Shown: positions 51,502 through 60,815, counted from the stretch's first letter. The stretch is DNA of 64,000 nt from Lachnospiraceae bacterium NK3A20 (GCA_900107575.1 FNQX01000006.1:113442-177441), one strand, 5' to 3'. Notes: generated by a model not told the origin, from the letters alone. Numbers and translations are program-made.

Positions 51502-54321
51502 CTACGCCTGATCGCTGATGAATTTCTCGTGCATCTCCTGTTCCGTCATCAGAATTCGCTCGAGCAGGCCCCTCGCCGAGAGCCGGATGGCACCCGTCCC
51601 GAAAATGATCACCTGCTCTACCGCATCGCTCGTCGCTACCGTGACGCGGTGTTTCCTGCCGAGCACGTGCGCGGTTTTCTCGATATAAAGGTCTGCCGTC
51701 TCGGCCTCCTTCGTATAGACAACGTCGATGTCATTCTGATGATAGACTTCGCCCCTGCCGCCCGGCACCTTGTAGGCGTCGAAAACAACGATCACGGTCT
51801 CTCTCGCGTATCCCGCATAGTTCGAGAGGATGTCCAGGAGCCGGTCTCTGGCCGCCTTGATATCTCCTGCCGCCAGCTTGCGCAGCTCAGACCAGGCGAA
51901 GATGATGTTATACCCGTCGACGAGAAGATACTCCCGCAGCTGTTCCCCGACCGCAGCCTTTGCCGCCTTCTGCGCGTATTTCGGATCGCCACCCGCAGGG
52001 CCTTTTATCTCGTTTTCTTCCGGCACATCCCCGTAATATTTCTCATTGTCCGGATGGTGGAGTCTTGGCTGGACCGGTCCATAGGTCGCCTCGAAGATCG
52101 CCATGAGCTCCTTCTCACCCGCCTCAAAGGCGCGCGCTCTCTCGGCAAAATCCTGCGGTTTCCTTCGCGCAGATCTCTCGTGGGAGGTCGCCTCTGTCTG
52201 CCCGTCATCACGGATCGCCTCCTCTTCCTCCTTCGCCGCGAAGGTGTAATAATCGTCCGTCAGATACCGCACATTCGGATCATCCGGCTCTGGCTCCCAC
52301 CCGGTCTCGACGTGCATGTGCCGCCGAACATAGGGCCACAGGACAACCGTGCCCGCGCCGTGGGAACAGAACACGGACCAGGAAGGATTCCTCTTGTCCA
52401 CATCCGGATCATAAGCGCTGGCATCCAGCACCTCTTTCGCGTTGTGACAGGACTCGTAATCCTTAAGGTTCACGGAGAGGCTCCCTCTCCCGCCCGTGTA
52501 TCCCGCAAGCGTCTGCGCATAGTCAGATAGCTCCGATGCCGGAACCGTCCCTTCCAGAATTGTCATCTCGTCTGCGAAAACAGCAGGCTCCGCCTTCCCG
52601 TTCATGGCGGAGATATCATTCAGTGCCCTGCCAAGGTTCTCCTTCGGAAGCTCCATGCGAAATGACAGGACCGGTTCCAGGAGAATGTTCTGCGCCATCA
52701 TGAGGCCCTGTCGCACGGCGCTGTAGGTTGCCTTGCGGAAGTCGCCGCCGACAGTGTGTTTCTTCGACGCACGCCCGCCGATGAGCGAGATCTTCATGTC
52801 TGTGATATCGCTCCCGGTCAGGACCCCCTTGTGCGTTCTCTCCTGCAGATGCGTCATAATGAGATTCTGCCAGTTCCGATCCAGCGTGCCAGGAGGACAG
52901 CGATTCTCGAAGGTGAGGCCGCTCCCCGTACCGGTCGGTTCCAGGAGCAGGTGCACCTCCGCGTAGTGACGGAGCGGCTCGAAATGTCCGACGCCCTCGA
53001 CGGGCTTGCGTATTGTTTCCTTATAGACGATGGTGGCAGGACCAAAGGTTACCGAGAGGCCGTAGCGTTCCTGCAAAAGGTTCTGCAGGATCTGGATCTG
53101 CACCTGTCCCATGATCTCGACCGTGACATCCTTCGTGTCCTCGTCGAGGAGGACGTGCAGCATCGGTTCTTCCTCCTCAATGCCGCGAAGTGCCCTCATG
53201 AGCGTGAAGTTATCCGTGCCGGGATCCGGGATGACGCGGACCGCCATGATCGGCGAGAGCAGCTCCTCCGTATGGCTCTCTTCGAAGCCAAGACCGTCTC
53301 CGGTCCGCGCTGCGGAAAGGCCGGTCACTGCCACGATCTCCCCCGCCTGTGCGCGGGTGACAGCTTCGTACCGCTCGCCGGAATAGAGACGGATGCCTGA
53401 TATTTTCTCTTCCACGGTATCGGACTCCATCTCAGCCTGCGGTGCATCGGCATCCGGCGGCGCGACTGCCTTCTCGTGATTGATCTCGGTAATGCCATCC
53501 CGCACGGCTATCTCGCCGCCCGTCAGCTTCATCCAGACAAGCCTTGCGCCGGCGCCGCCCTGCTCCCTCGTCACCTTGTAGACAATGGCGCCGAACGTAT
53601 CCGGAGCAGGCCGCATCCTCGTGTAGCGGGCAATCCCTTCCAGGAGATCCCTCGTGCCGCGATCGGTGAGCGCCGCGCCCGTATACAGCGGGAAGAGACG
53701 CCGACTTTCCACAAGGGATGTCACATCTTCGCGGGTCACCTCTCCGCCTTCCAGCATGCGCTCCATCAGCCTCTCATCGCAGACGGCGACACTCTCCGTG
53801 TTGGCGGGGGAGAGCTGCGCCCTGCCGAACTCCACGACACCACTCCCCAGCTCGCGCTGAATATTGCTGACGAGGGTCTCTTTCTCATACTGATCGTGTT
53901 CTGGATTCCCGGTTTCGATCTGGTCCATCTTGTTGACGAAAATAAAGGTGGGCACCGCATAGTGCTGCAGCAGCTTCCAGAGGACCCGAACCTGCGGATT
54001 GACGCCCTCCGCCGCGCTGATCACGAGAATCGCGGCGTCGAGAACGCGGAGCGTGCGCTCCATCTCCGGGGAGAAATCGACATGGCCCGGCGTATCCAGC
54101 AGCGTCATCTGCCGGCCGTCCAGGGAGAAGCGCGCGAGCTTCGAGAAGATCGTGATGCCCCTTTTGCGCTCCAGCGCATCCGTGTCAAGAAAGGCATCCC
54201 CATGATCGACTCTGCCGTGCCGGCGGATCGCGCCGGTGGCATAGAGAATGCTCTCGGATAAGGTTGTCTTGCCGGCATCCACGTGGGCCAGGATGCCGAT
54301 TGTCATATTCGCTCTTTTCAT
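51502..54321 (-). CDS. TetM-like translational GTPase fused to a YacP/Rae1-like NYN domain
   Basis: 939 residues from the ATG at 54321; an ATG five codons on (54306) has AAGAG upstream and is an alternative. The EF-G/TetM module has GILAHVDAGKTTLSE (G1), LDTPGHVDFSPEMER (G3) and FIFVNKMDQ (G4), then EF-G domains II-V (QVQIQILQNLLQERYGLSV, YESCHNAKEVLDASAYD). A charged linker of about 150 residues follows. Residues about 797-939 are an NYN/PIN-like nuclease: EYLLVDGYNIIFAWSEL, IVVFDAYKVPGGRGE, VYTKEAETADLYIEK and VTVATSDAVEQ give four acidic positions. Rae1 of Bacillus subtilis, the YacP family, cuts mRNA in the ribosomal A site, the same place TetM-like factors bind. A ribosome-delivered nuclease is my inference. 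Confidence 0.9.
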   Translation of the reverse strand: MKRANMTIGILAHVDAGKTTLSESILYATGAIRRHGRVDHGDAFLDTDALERKRGITIFSKLARFSLDGRQMTLLDTPGHVDFSPEMERTLRVLDAAILVISAAEGVNPQVRVLWKLLQHYAVPTFIFVNKMDQIETGNPEHDQYEKETLVSNIQRELGSGVVEFGRAQLSPANTESVAVCDERLMERMLEGGEVTREDVTSLVESRRLFPLYTGAALTDRGTRDLLEGIARYTRMRPAPDTFGAIVYKVTREQGGAGARLVWMKLTGGEIAVRDGITEINHEKAVAPPDADAPQAEMESDTVEEKISGIRLYSGERYEAVTRAQAGEIVAVTGLSAARTGDGLGFEESHTEELLSPIMAVRVIPDPGTDNFTLMRALRGIEEEEPMLHVLLDEDTKDVTVEIMGQVQIQILQNLLQERYGLSVTFGPATIVYKETIRKPVEGVGHFEPLRHYAEVHLLLEPTGTGSGLTFENRCPPGTLDRNWQNLIMTHLQERTHKGVLTGSDITDMKISLIGGRASKKHTVGGDFRKATYSAVRQGLMMAQNILLEPVLSFRMELPKENLGRALNDISAMNGKAEPAVFADEMTILEGTVPASELSDYAQTLAGYTGGRGSLSVNLKDYESCHNAKEVLDASAYDPDVDKRNPSWSVFCSHGAGTVVLWPYVRRHMHVETGWEPEPDDPNVRYLTDDYYTFAAKEEEEAIRDDGQTEATSHERSARRKPQDFAERARAFEAGEKELMAIFEATYGPVQPRLHHPDNEKYYGDVPEENEIKGPAGGDPKYAQKAAKAAVGEQLREYLLVDGYNIIFAWSELRKLAAGDIKAARDRLLDILSNYAGYARETVIVVFDAYKVPGGRGEVYHQNDIDVVYTKEAETADLYIEKTAHVLGRKHRVTVATSDAVEQVIIFGTGAIRLSARGLLERILMTEQEMHEKFISDQA

Positions 54322-54555
54322 TTCAATTCTTTGCTTTCGCCCTGACTCATATGAAAGATGGCGTGCCAACGTAAATATATTGCTGTGCTGAATAGTTTTC
54401 ATTCTACCATGGAATCTATTCTGTATGATGTTCTATGTGACGCTCTGTGTGATGTTCTGCATGGATAACTATGTGTCAGTGAGGCATCCCATTTCAAAAG
54501 AAACTTTCGCTTCAGTTCCAGGACGATCTGCGTGCAATTTTGTCATAACTGGCAG

Positions 54556-54585
54556 ATGACATATCCGCCTGCCGCGTTCTATACT
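54556..54585 (+). promoter_or_regulatory. purC promoter
   Basis: ATGACA (54556-54561) and TATACT (54580-54585), spacer 18 bases, five of six matches each. The transcript would have a leader of about 180 bases. 54403-54555 shows no gene, only short direct repeats around TGATGTTCT. Confidence 0.6.
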
Positions 54586-54774
54586 AGGGCTGCAGGCTCT
54601 CTGCGGGCCCTCCGCGACAGCTGCCTGCAGCAGAGCTTCATATCTTGTTTACACTCGCATGGTGCCCGCAACACGGGCGCCGCGCAGCCGCTTTTGTCAT
54701 AAGACACGCAGTTTCCGAAAATATGCGCTGTCCACAGCATCGCCTCATGGCATGGAAAGGAAAGTCAGGTAAAC
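54586..54774 (+). promoter_or_regulatory. Structured purC leader
   Basis: Two stem-loops: GCTGCAGGC/GCCTGCAGC (54589-54597 with 54623-54631) and GGTGCCCG/CGGGCGCC around CAACA (54661-54681, one G-U pair), followed ten bases later by TTTT. This could be an attenuator or a riboswitch. I could not match it with confidence to a purine, PRPP or ZMP class. AGGTAAAC precedes the ATG. Confidence 0.4.
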
Positions 54775-55650
54775 ATGGAAGAATTCAAACCGGTTAAAGA
54801 AGGCAAGGTACGCGAGATCTACGACATTGGTGACAAGCTGATCATGGTAGCGACCGACCGCATCTCCGCGTTCGACGTTATCCTCAAGAACCAAGTTGTC
54901 TCCAAGGGCAAGGTTCTGACGCAGATGTCGAAGTTCTGGTTCGATTACACGAAAGATATCATCCCGAACCACATGGAGAGCATCGACACGAACGACATGC
55001 CGGAATTCTTCCGGACCCCGGAATTCGAGGGGCGCAGCATGCTGTGCAAGAAACTCACCATGATTCCCATCGAATGCATCGTCCGCGGCTATATCACCGG
55101 CTCCGGCTGGAAGAGCTACACCGAGAACGGCACCGTCTGCGGCATCCGCCTGCCGGCAGGTTTGAAGGAATGCAGCAAGCTCCCTGAGCCCATCTACACC
55201 CCCAGCACCAAGGCTGAGATCGGCGACCATGACGAGAACATCAGCTATGAGCAGTCCATTGATGTCCTGGAGAAGCAGTTCCCCGGCCATGGTAGGGAGT
55301 ACGCGACGAAGATCAAGGATACAACGCTGGCCCTGTATCAGAAGTGCGCGGATTACGCGCTGACAAAGGGCATCATCATCGCGGATACCAAGTTCGAGTT
55401 CGGCCTCGACGAGAACGGCAATGTCGTTCTGGCCGACGAGATGCTCACTCCCGACTCCAGCCGCTTCTGGCCCGTGGAAGGCTATGAGCCCGGCCGCAGC
55501 CAGAAGAGCTTCGATAAACAGTTCGTCCGCGACTGGCTCAAGGCAAATCCCGACAGCGACTACAATCTGCCCCAGGATGTCATCGACAAGACCATCGCAA
55601 AATATAAGGAAGCCTATCAGCTGCTGACCGGCAGTGAACTGGCTGAATAA
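54775..55650 (+). CDS. purC: Phosphoribosylaminoimidazole-succinocarboxamide (SAICAR) synthase
   Basis: 291 residues, the longer form seen in some bacteria and yeast. It ligates aspartate to CAIR with ATP, making SAICAR, which PurB then cleaves. KEGKVREIYDIGDKLIMVA is the ATP loop; TDRISAFDVILKNQVVSKG, IVRGYITGSGWKSY and LADEMLTPDSSRFWPVEGY are family signatures. A perfect terminator follows 41 bases past the stop. The gene is monocistronic, divergent from the GTPase-NYN gene. Confidence 0.97.
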   Translation: MEEFKPVKEGKVREIYDIGDKLIMVATDRISAFDVILKNQVVSKGKVLTQMSKFWFDYTKDIIPNHMESIDTNDMPEFFRTPEFEGRSMLCKKLTMIPIECIVRGYITGSGWKSYTENGTVCGIRLPAGLKECSKLPEPIYTPSTKAEIGDHDENISYEQSIDVLEKQFPGHGREYATKIKDTTLALYQKCADYALTKGIIIADTKFEFGLDENGNVVLADEMLTPDSSRFWPVEGYEPGRSQKSFDKQFVRDWLKANPDSDYNLPQDVIDKTIAKYKEAYQLLTGSELAE

Positions 55651-55690
55651 TAGAAATTAAAGTTCAGGAACAGGTATCTAACGAACCAGA

Positions 55691-55733
55691 AAAGGACACC
55701 TCCGCAGTACTATGAGCTGCGGAGGTGTCCTTT
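55691..55733. terminator. Bidirectional terminator between purC and the maltodextrin operon
   Basis: Perfect 17-base arms, AAAGGACACCTCCGCAG (55691-55707) and CTGCGGAGGTGTCCTTT (55717-55733), with a 9-base loop. T- and A-runs on both sides are short, but the stem is very stable; the genes converge here. Confidence 0.92.
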
Positions 55734-55781
55734 CATTATGGTTTCGGCAGGCCTGCTGTTTTCTCTACCGCAGGTTCAGAT

Positions 55782-57506
55782 CTATTCCTCTTTCCAGATT
55801 GCATATCCGAATCCTTCCAGTCTTTCATCTCCAAAGCCGGAAGACAGAAGGGCTGGACAATCCGGTATACCATCAGGCAGGACGGCGGCTTGATTCCTCG
55901 CATTGATCGCTATCGTAACGCGGCAGGTATCAAGGCTGCGCCGATAAATATAAAGTCCCTCTTCATTCATATATAAAGCTCTGTATTGTCCATAGATGAG
56001 CGCGTCCGTTTCCTTGCGTAAAGTGATGAGGATTTTGAAAAATTCCCGTTCATCATAATGATGATCCTGCCACGGCATCGGTCCACGCAATGTATATTCG
56101 TGATTGCCATCCATTCCGAGCTCGTCTCCATAGAATACGCACGGAGCTCCCGGCGACGTGAACAGGAAAATTTCAGCCAGCCTGAGCCTTCGTATATCAC
56201 CGCGGCAGTATGAGAAGAAACGGTTCACATCATGACTGTCCAGCAGGTTGAGCTGCCCCTGCAGTATGCCTGTGGGATACCTGTAATTCATCTGGGTAAT
56301 ACGCGCATTAAACTCTGTTGCGTTAATGAGTTCCGTTCCGAAAAAATCGCGGCAATTCTTCCTGAAATCGTAATTCATGGTCGAATCGAACATATCACCC
56401 TGCAGCCATCTCTCGGAGCTCTCCCAGATTTCGCCGATCATAATACTCTCCGGGTTTACGGATCGCCCGGCTTGTTTGAAAGATCGCCAGAATGCGCGAT
56501 CGACTTCGTTAGCAACATCGAGCCGCCAGCCATCGACCTTGAATTCCTCAATCCAGTATCTGCACACAGACATGAAATACTCTCTGACTTCTGGATTTGA
56601 AGTATTCAGTTTCGGCATCTTCTTCTCATAGGCGAAGCTGCTGTATTCCGGCTTCTCCCCCTCCGAAGGCCGTACGACAGGGAATTTGAGATCATAGAAC
56701 CAGTCTTTGTAGGCAGACTTTTCTCCATTTTGCACGACATCATCAAAAGCGAAGAAATACCAGCTGCAATGATTGAATACTCCGTCAATCACAACACGAA
56801 TATCTCTGGCATGTGCCTCAAAGACGAGTTCACGGAAATCCTCATCCGTTCCAAGATTAGGAGAAACATGTTTATAGTCGAGCAGATCATACTTGTGGTA
56901 TTCCCCTGCCGTGAAAATCGGATTCAGATAGATGCAGTTAAAGCCCATCTCTGCAATATAATCCAGATTACTGGTAATGCCCTGCAGGGTGCCGCCAAGT
57001 CTGGATTTCAACGTGATCCCATTTTTCCACGGTGTTTCCGACGCCGTTCCCCGGATGGTGCGTCGCCCGGAAGCAAAGCTGTCAGGGAAAATGTTGTATA
57101 CTACAGCTCTTTTCAGCCAGTCAGGCACGGTGCTGATTTCTTCTCTTCGAATAAAAGGATACTGGTAGAATTCACTCCTCTCCCCTGGAAGCTCCTTCGA
57201 GAAAATATCCGCATACAAATAGATTCTCTCCTCCTCATCCTGCAGCTCGAAATAATAGCACACGCGGGTATACGGGCTCTCAAAAGTGACTTCATAGTAA
57301 TCGAAATACAGGTCAGAGGCCACTTTATCCATGTTCAACGGGAAGAATATGACAGGATCAGTCGGACAAACTCTGTCACCATAGAACAGTCTGCAGGCTG
57401 TCAGATTATCTTTTGCGGTACGAATCCGGATGGTTAAACTGCTCTCGCTGTTGGCAAAGGCATATTGGGATAGCGGGATGTGGGTTACTGCCTGACGCAG
57501 GATCAT
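55782..57506 (-). CDS. GH13 neopullulanase/cyclomaltodextrinase-type alpha-glycosidase
   Basis: 574 residues from the ATG at 57506, with GGAG nine bases before it; the earlier TTG would use that site as codons. No signal peptide. A CBM34-like N domain (1-125) precedes the barrel: DGVFNHCSW (region I), DGWRLDVANEVD with nucleophile Asp (II), IMIGEIWESSERW with acid/base Glu (III) and LLDSHDVNRFF (IV). It should hydrolyse imported maltodextrin or cyclodextrin in the cytosol. Last gene of the malE-F-G operon. Confidence 0.94.
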   Translation of the reverse strand: MILRQAVTHIPLSQYAFANSESSLTIRIRTAKDNLTACRLFYGDRVCPTDPVIFFPLNMDKVASDLYFDYYEVTFESPYTRVCYYFELQDEEERIYLYADIFSKELPGERSEFYQYPFIRREEISTVPDWLKRAVVYNIFPDSFASGRRTIRGTASETPWKNGITLKSRLGGTLQGITSNLDYIAEMGFNCIYLNPIFTAGEYHKYDLLDYKHVSPNLGTDEDFRELVFEAHARDIRVVIDGVFNHCSWYFFAFDDVVQNGEKSAYKDWFYDLKFPVVRPSEGEKPEYSSFAYEKKMPKLNTSNPEVREYFMSVCRYWIEEFKVDGWRLDVANEVDRAFWRSFKQAGRSVNPESIMIGEIWESSERWLQGDMFDSTMNYDFRKNCRDFFGTELINATEFNARITQMNYRYPTGILQGQLNLLDSHDVNRFFSYCRGDIRRLRLAEIFLFTSPGAPCVFYGDELGMDGNHEYTLRGPMPWQDHHYDEREFFKILITLRKETDALIYGQYRALYMNEEGLYIYRRSLDTCRVTIAINARNQAAVLPDGIPDCPALLSSGFGDERLEGFGYAIWKEE

Positions 57507-57546
57507 AGGTTTTCTCTCCAATCAAATTAGTATGTTGTTCCTCCGA

Positions 57547-58389
57547 TTACTTGACGCCACCTGCCGTCAATCCGGAAACCATATATTTCTGTAGTTTGAA
57601 AAAGATAATGAGCAGCGGCAGCGATGCCAGAACGGAAGCCGCCGTGAACATAGGCCAGCTGCGGCTGTAATCATTCGATTGCAGCTGATACAGCCCTCCC
57701 GCGAGTGAGTATGTCGATCTGTCGAGAAGGAATGTTGTCGCAAAGATATACTCATTCCAAACGGTGATCAATACCATGAGACAGGTCACAATGATCGCAG
57801 GCTTCGCCAGTGGCAGCACAATGCGCAGGATCATCTGGGCATTGTTGGCGCCATCTACTTTGGAAGCCTCCTCAATTTCCATGGGAATTGTGTCGAAGTA
57901 GCCTTTCATGTTCCATATGGAGAACACACACATGGATCCGGCGTAAATGATGACCAATCCCAGATGAGAATTCAAAAGCCCCGCTGTCTTCAGCACACGA
58001 AACAGCGCGAACATCGTCAGAATCTGAGGAAAGGCATTCAGGACGAGGAGCAGGCGGAGCGTAGCGCGCCGTCCGGGGAATCTCCATCTGGACACGGCAT
58101 AGGCCGCCGGAACCGCACAGACCATGGAGAACAGGATGGCTCCCAGACTGAGCATCAACGAATTCTTCAGCCACAGTGCAAACGGTTCTTCCGTAAGGAT
58201 TGCTCTGTAATTCTCAATGGTCGGATTCCGTGGGATCAGTGACAGCGTTCCTGACAGCGCTGATCCATGTCCACTGAAAGAGACATTCAGCGCATACAGA
58301 ATGGGGACCAGCGTAATGAAACAAAGGAGCAGAAACACCATATTGAGAATGGTGAGCCTGATATTTTTCCGAATGAGTTTTTTATTCAT
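57547..58389 (-). CDS. malG: Maltodextrin ABC transporter permease, MalG-like
   Basis: 280 residues, six spans. The EAA loop reads MEIEEASKVDGANNAQMILR with the conserved Gly, and LPLAKPAIIVTCLMV follows. GGAGG is before the ATG, which lies just past the malF stop. It pairs with MalF to form the channel. Function as maltodextrin rather than another oligosaccharide transporter is inferred from the GH13 gene 40 bases downstream. Confidence 0.9.
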   Translation of the reverse strand: MNKKLIRKNIRLTILNMVFLLLCFITLVPILYALNVSFSGHGSALSGTLSLIPRNPTIENYRAILTEEPFALWLKNSLMLSLGAILFSMVCAVPAAYAVSRWRFPGRRATLRLLLVLNAFPQILTMFALFRVLKTAGLLNSHLGLVIIYAGSMCVFSIWNMKGYFDTIPMEIEEASKVDGANNAQMILRIVLPLAKPAIIVTCLMVLITVWNEYIFATTFLLDRSTYSLAGGLYQLQSNDYSRSWPMFTAASVLASLPLLIIFFKLQKYMVSGLTAGGVK

Positions 58390-58392
58390 GCG

Positions 58393-59277
58393 CTACACCT
58401 CCTCAAGGCTTCTGTTCGTCAGGAAGGAGAACAGGATAATAATGACGAACAACAGCATACTGACTGCACTGGACAGTCCATAGTTGTTAGAAACGAAGGC
58501 ATTCTGATGCGCATACGTAATCACCGTATTCAGCGTGGCACCGGTCATGTATCCCCTCTGCTGCGTCAGAAGATAGACAATGTCAAACTGTTTGAACGTA
58601 ATGAAGGTCGTCATGACCGCTGCGGGTGCAATAATCTGCCTGATGCCGGGAATCGTGATGTAACGCACCCTCGTCCAGAAGCCTGCGCCGTCGAGCGTTG
58701 CCGCTTCGTACATATCATGATCTACACTCTGCAATGCGCCATCAATCGTGGTGATCATAAAAGGCAAAGCCATCCACAGATTCAGAACGAGGCAGGAACA
58801 GAACGCGATGACATTGTTCGCCAGAAAATCCACCTTCGCAAATCCCAGCTGCGTCAGAATCTTATTCAAGACACCAAACTCGGGATTGAACATCCCTACC
58901 CTCCACAGCAGGATGGAAATATACGCCGGCATAGCCCAGGGAACCATCAGCAGTGTTTTATACACTCTTTTCAGCTTCAGTCCCTCTGCATTCAGCCCGA
59001 GAGCAATGAAAAAACCAACTCCCAACTGAATCACCATATTGATGACTGTCCAGAGAATTGTGGTCAGCAACGCACTGAGGAAGCCGGAATCGAATTTGAA
59101 TAACGCTCTTGCATAATTGTCCAGACCGATGATCTTGAAGTCATCCCAGTTATACAGGCTCATATTGGTCAGAGAAATATAGCCGGTATACACAATTGGA
59201 AAAACGATCACAATGGCGATCAGCAGCAATGCAGGGAGAAGATACAGCCATGGCGTTATCTTTTTTGCTTTACCCAT
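58393..59277 (-). CDS. malF: Maltodextrin ABC transporter permease, MalF-like
   Basis: 294 residues from ATG at 59277; a GTG one codon earlier is equally placed relative to GAGG. Six spans, shorter than E. coli MalF, lacking its large periplasmic loop, as in Gram-positives. The EAA loop is DMYEAATLDGAGFWTRVRYI. Three bases separate it from malG. A hairpin between malE and malF (59296-59334) would lower permease expression relative to the binding protein. Confidence 0.9.
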   Translation of the reverse strand: MGKAKKITPWLYLLPALLLIAIVIVFPIVYTGYISLTNMSLYNWDDFKIIGLDNYARALFKFDSGFLSALLTTILWTVINMVIQLGVGFFIALGLNAEGLKLKRVYKTLLMVPWAMPAYISILLWRVGMFNPEFGVLNKILTQLGFAKVDFLANNVIAFCSCLVLNLWMALPFMITTIDGALQSVDHDMYEAATLDGAGFWTRVRYITIPGIRQIIAPAAVMTTFITFKQFDIVYLLTQQRGYMTGATLNTVITYAHQNAFVSNNYGLSSAVSMLLFVIIILFSFLTNRSLEEV

Positions 59278-59295
59278 CACGAATGCACCTCATCC

Positions 59296-59334
59296 AAAAA
59301 GAGGGGACAGCGTTTCGGCAACGTTGATCCCTCT
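59296..59334 (-). terminator. Partial terminator between malE and malF
   Basis: On the minus strand AGAGGG and CCCTCT are joined by an imperfect stem with inner ACGTT/AACGC and a 5-base loop, ending in TTTTT. Being inside the operon, it likely attenuates, giving more binding protein than permease. Confidence 0.75.
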
Positions 59335-59346
59335 CACCTTTACGAA

Positions 59347-60663
59347 TTATTTCATATCAGCGATTGCCTGTTCCGCGGCCTGCTGCGCTTCGTTCGCAGC
59401 CTGTGTCGCATCTTCACCATTCTTATTGATCGCAACGAACATGGACTCCGCCGGTGTCCACATAACATTCATCTCCGGGATGTTAGGCATAGGCTGAGCT
59501 GTTTCTGCTGTTTTCTGAATTGCCGAGATCATCTCATTGGCCGAAACCTGCTCGTCGTCATAGGATTTTGAGTTTGCGGGAGCACAGCCTGACTTAACTG
59601 CAAGATCAATGCCCACTTCCGGAGAAGCCATCGCCGTGAGGACCTTTGCAATGGCATCCTTTTTATCTGCCAGTGCTGTCTTCAGTACACCTGCTCCCTG
59701 AATTCCCGAGAACGGAGCCATCCCGTTTCCGTTCGGCAGCTTAATATCAGCAAGAGAAACGATACCGTAATTGATTCCTGCCTCTTCGATTCCGGAGATC
59801 AGCCAGGGGCCACCAATGATCGCTGCGGCTTTTCCTTCGTTGAACAGAGTGGTTACTGTGTTATAATCTCCGTCTGCCTGGAGCTGTCCAAACTTCTTGT
59901 TGTATTCAGCTGCTTCTATCGTCTTCGGATCGTTCAGACCAGGCTTTCCATTCTCATCCAGGATATATCCGCCAAAGCCGTTAATGAAGGGAGATACATT
60001 GTACGCATTGGTGTGCTGATTCACGACTGCATAGGTTCCGGCAGCTTCATCTGTATGCTCTGTCATATACGCATAGAGATCTTCCGTGGTTGAAGGAATT
60101 TCACCTTCCCAGAGATCCTTGTTGTAAATGAACACCAGTGTCTCGAAATAGACCGGCAGCAGATATTGTGTCTGATCAATCTGTCCCGCTTTAACCGTCA
60201 GCGGCAGTGCGTCTGCCAGTACAGAATCCACATCTGTCACATCGCTGAGCGGTGACAGAATATCCATGGCTACAAAGGTGCCGAGCACATCGTGTGCATA
60301 GAAATACATATCAGGGCCATTGTCCGGGTCATTTCCGTAGAGTTTCAGCTGATTAGGCATATCCGTCTTCTTCTCGAATGTGACGGTAATCTGATCATCT
60401 GCCAGCTCTGTGTTGACCCGATCCGCGATCGTCTGCATGATGGATTCGTCGCCATCATGCCAGATCTTGATGTCAACCGGTTCCGCAGCAGGCTCCGAGG
60501 TTGCAGTCGATGCAGTTGTCTCAGCTGCAGCAGTAACCGCAGCGCTGCTCGCCGTACCAGCCTGATTTGCATCAGCGGTGTTGGTCTCTTGTGCCTGACC
60601 GCAGCCTGCAAGAGAGCTCAGCCCCAGCACGCCTGCCAGCAGGAATGCAACATATTTTTTCAT
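59347..60663 (-). CDS. malE: Maltodextrin-binding lipoprotein, MalE-like
   Basis: 438 residues with a lipoprotein signal MKKYVAFLLAGVLGLSSLAGC, Cys at 21, and an Ala/Thr-rich linker to about residue 65. The two-lobed binding protein contains VDIKIWHDGDESIMQ, NGFGGYILDENGKPGLND, KAAAIIGGPWLISGIEEAG and PFSGIQGAGVLKTALADK, all MalE-like. AAGGAGG lies seven bases before ATG. Strong promoter and flanking LacI-type operator upstream. No ATPase gene accompanies it. Confidence 0.92.
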   Translation of the reverse strand: MKKYVAFLLAGVLGLSSLAGCGQAQETNTADANQAGTASSAAVTAAAETTASTATSEPAAEPVDIKIWHDGDESIMQTIADRVNTELADDQITVTFEKKTDMPNQLKLYGNDPDNGPDMYFYAHDVLGTFVAMDILSPLSDVTDVDSVLADALPLTVKAGQIDQTQYLLPVYFETLVFIYNKDLWEGEIPSTTEDLYAYMTEHTDEAAGTYAVVNQHTNAYNVSPFINGFGGYILDENGKPGLNDPKTIEAAEYNKKFGQLQADGDYNTVTTLFNEGKAAAIIGGPWLISGIEEAGINYGIVSLADIKLPNGNGMAPFSGIQGAGVLKTALADKKDAIAKVLTAMASPEVGIDLAVKSGCAPANSKSYDDEQVSANEMISAIQKTAETAQPMPNIPEMNVMWTPAESMFVAINKNGEDATQAANEAQQAAEQAIADMK

Positions 60664-60704
60664 GATGAATCCTCCTTTACTTTATTGACTCTGGAAATGA
60701 AATA

Positions 60705-60718
60705 GTAAAACGTTTCAT
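60705..60718. promoter_or_regulatory. LacI-type operator O1 (malE side)
   Basis: Minus strand ATGAAACGTTTTAC, a near-palindrome centred on CG, in the early transcribed region of malE. It matches operator O2 at 11 of 14 positions. Confidence 0.75.
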
Positions 60719-60720
60719 AG

Positions 60721-60748
60721 TTGATTATTATGTCATTTCATCTATAAT
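60721..60748 (+). promoter_or_regulatory. Promoter of the lacI-type gene
   Basis: TTGATT (60721-60726) and consensus TATAAT (60743-60748), spacer 16. The leader of about 95 bases contains operator O2. Confidence 0.7.
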
Positions 60749-60756
60749 GTAGCTTG

Positions 60757-60784
60757 ATTGTAGCATGACAGCATGGGGTGTCAA
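60757..60784 (-). promoter_or_regulatory. Promoter of malE
   Basis: Minus-strand TTGACA (60784-60779, perfect) and TACAAT (60762-60757), spacer 16. It faces the lacI promoter head-on; the two start sites would lie within a few bases of each other near 60750-60755. Confidence 0.82.
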
Positions 60785-60815
60785 CGAAACATCCATTGTG
60801 TTTTTTCACAAATTC

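Noticed and set aside
51502..54321. Calling this a tetracycline-resistance gene
   Set aside because: TetM-type GTPase likeness alone does not show resistance, and the carboxyl NYN domain and divergence point to another role.
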